Shown: one piece after another, positions 5,590-6,120 of the stretch
How the letters are laid out: the number at the start of each line of letters is the position of its first letter
Position numbering within the stretch: position 1 is the stretch's first letter
Assembly: GCA_030740295.1 (NCBI GenBank)
Contig: JASLXP010000947.1
Coordinates: 1-6,120, forward strand
Length of the DNA stretch: 6,120 bases
DNA from: Planctomycetota bacterium
GTDB taxonomy: Bacteria > Planctomycetota > PUPC01 > JACPCR01
Direction of reading: 5' to 3'
Notes under the pieces: model-generated
What the model saw: only the letters and a program-made list of their open reading frames with translations
Database searches by the model: none
Told to the model about the DNA's origin: nothing
Translations under genes and position numbers: made by a program

Positions 5590-5650
5590 ATTTCAATCCG
5601 CGATGATTTAGGCGTCAAAGTTTGCAGTCCCGTTTTTCAGGAGTGCTCCA
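5590..5650. promoter_or_regulatory. Short divergent intergenic region
   Basis: These 61 bases separate the start of the large minus-strand gene from the plus-strand start at 5651, so promoters for both genes must lie here or inside their neighbours. No operator-like palindrome was seen. A minus-strand TTGACG (5618-5613) is followed after 17 bases by TGAAAT (5595-5590), but this abuts the start codon, so its role is doubtful. No convincing plus-strand promoter was seen. Confidence 0.35.
5639..5643 (+). promoter_or_regulatory. Ribosome binding site AGGAG deciding a TTG start
   Basis: AGGAG ends 7 bases before TTG at 5651 but 19 bases before the in-frame ATG at 5663. The spacing favours TTG as the start of the rightmost gene. 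The frame is closed upstream by TAG at 5609-5611, and no other usual start codon lies between. Confidence 0.6.
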
Positions 5651-6120
5651 TTGAATCAAAGCATGTCAAACCGTTCGGCTGGTCGTTCAGTGCTGCTTCT
5701 CCTGCCTTGCTTAGCATTCAGTCTCGCGGGTGAAGCAGAGGAAGTTTCTTATCGGCTTCCAGTGGCCTTCCGTCAAGGTCCTTATCCCATTGAGGACTTT
5801 GCAGTAACCCTCCCTTTTCGTCTGACCGAATCTTACCGTGCAGTCACGAAGGAGAAGGCACCCGTCGGTTCGTTTCATGTCGAGCTGCGCGAGAAGACGG
5901 GAAAAGTGCTGGAAGCCCAGTATCTGCCGGCCGTCGAAGGGATCTGCGATGAAAGCGTATCCTTCTATATCCCATCGGGCGACAAGGCCCGGGACCTGTG
6001 GCTCTATTTCAAGCCCGTGGACGCGGCGGAAGCGGGACTGGAGGATGAGATCGCGGGAACAACGAAAAAGGAGATGCTCAGCGACGTAACCATGGGGCCC
6101 AATCGAGTGACTCTGACCGA
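5651..6120 (+). CDS. Exported protein with N-terminal beta-rich domain; incomplete at the right edge
   Basis: The frame is open to the end of the window, giving about 156 residues and no stop. It starts at TTG 5651 (good ribosome binding site) or ATG 5663. The start is followed by a signal peptide: basic SNRSAGRS, then a VLLLLPCLAFSLAG core, with cleavage probably near AGEA. A lipoprotein is unlikely, because the Cys in LLPCLAFS is not at the end of the core. The mature part looks beta-rich: YRLPVAFRQG, FAVTLPFRLTES, SFHVELREKTGKVLEAQYLP, SVSFYIPSG and DLWLYFKP. This alternation of strands, with a 'G-vleaQylP' and 'lwlYf' ending, resembles N-terminal domains of large exported polysaccharide-processing proteins in the PVC group, but that is an impression and no family is assigned. 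It is divergent from the hydrolase-like gene, GC-rich like it, and probably belongs to the same locus. Confidence 0.8.
   Translation, partial: MNQSMSNRSAGRSVLLLLPCLAFSLAGEAEEVSYRLPVAFRQGPYPIEDFAVTLPFRLTESYRAVTKEKAPVGSFHVELREKTGKVLEAQYLPAVEGICDESVSFYIPSGDKARDLWLYFKPVDAAEAGLEDEIAGTTKKEMLSDVTMGPNRVTLT

Noticed and set aside
5590..5618. TTGACG-17-TGAAAT as promoter of the large minus-strand gene
   Set aside because: The -10-like element touches the GTG start, which would place the transcript start inside the coding sequence.

Overview
The window looks like bacterial chromosome, most likely an environmental member of the Planctomycetes-Verrucomicrobia (PVC) group. That is an inference from gene style: large exported carbohydrate-active-type proteins, a ThuA/GATase-like domain fused to a sugar-hydrolase-like barrel, a WG-repeat protein, palindromic repeats between genes and non-ATG starts. 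No rRNA, tRNA, CRISPR array or transposase gene was recognised.

Layout from left to right. Positions 1-503 hold no gene I am confident of. They contain a weak coding-like trace at the left edge, a 117-base dispersed repeat (copy A, 181-297) and a spacer carrying what looks like the displaced 3' end of the next gene. On the minus strand, 504-2206 hold two overlapping genes: an unrecognised 216-residue protein (1556-2206) and an exported protein of about nine WG repeats (504-1562). The block is visibly AT-richer than the right half. It is bracketed by repeat copies A and B (2217-2348) in direct orientation, so it may be an acquired or moved segment. The rest of the spacer, 2349-2545, holds another copy of a 12-base repeat motif and a long palindrome just past the stop of the next gene.

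Positions 2546-5589 (minus strand) carry one large gene for an exported protein of about 1014 residues that is split by a one-base frameshift in a run of six A (minus strand; T run at 4506-4511). Reconstructed, it has a signal peptide, a ThuA/GATase-like alpha/beta domain, an Ala/Lys-rich linker, a glycoside-hydrolase-like barrel, a second GATase-like domain like the one in GH42 beta-galactosidases, and a C-terminal beta domain. A second exported protein starts divergently at 5651 (TTG, with a well-placed ribosome binding site) and runs off the right edge. The two right-hand genes are exported and divergent with only 61 bases between them, which suggests a shared polysaccharide-related locus. 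The WG operon seems functionally unrelated.

The most notable observations are the homopolymer frameshift in the large hydrolase-like gene, the direct repeats around the low-GC two-gene block, and a 34-base-period near-tandem duplication that changes the C-terminus of the WG-repeat protein. I found no convincing evidence of a wholly new defence or mobile system. The orphan-plus-WG-repeat gene pair is the best candidate for undescribed biology.
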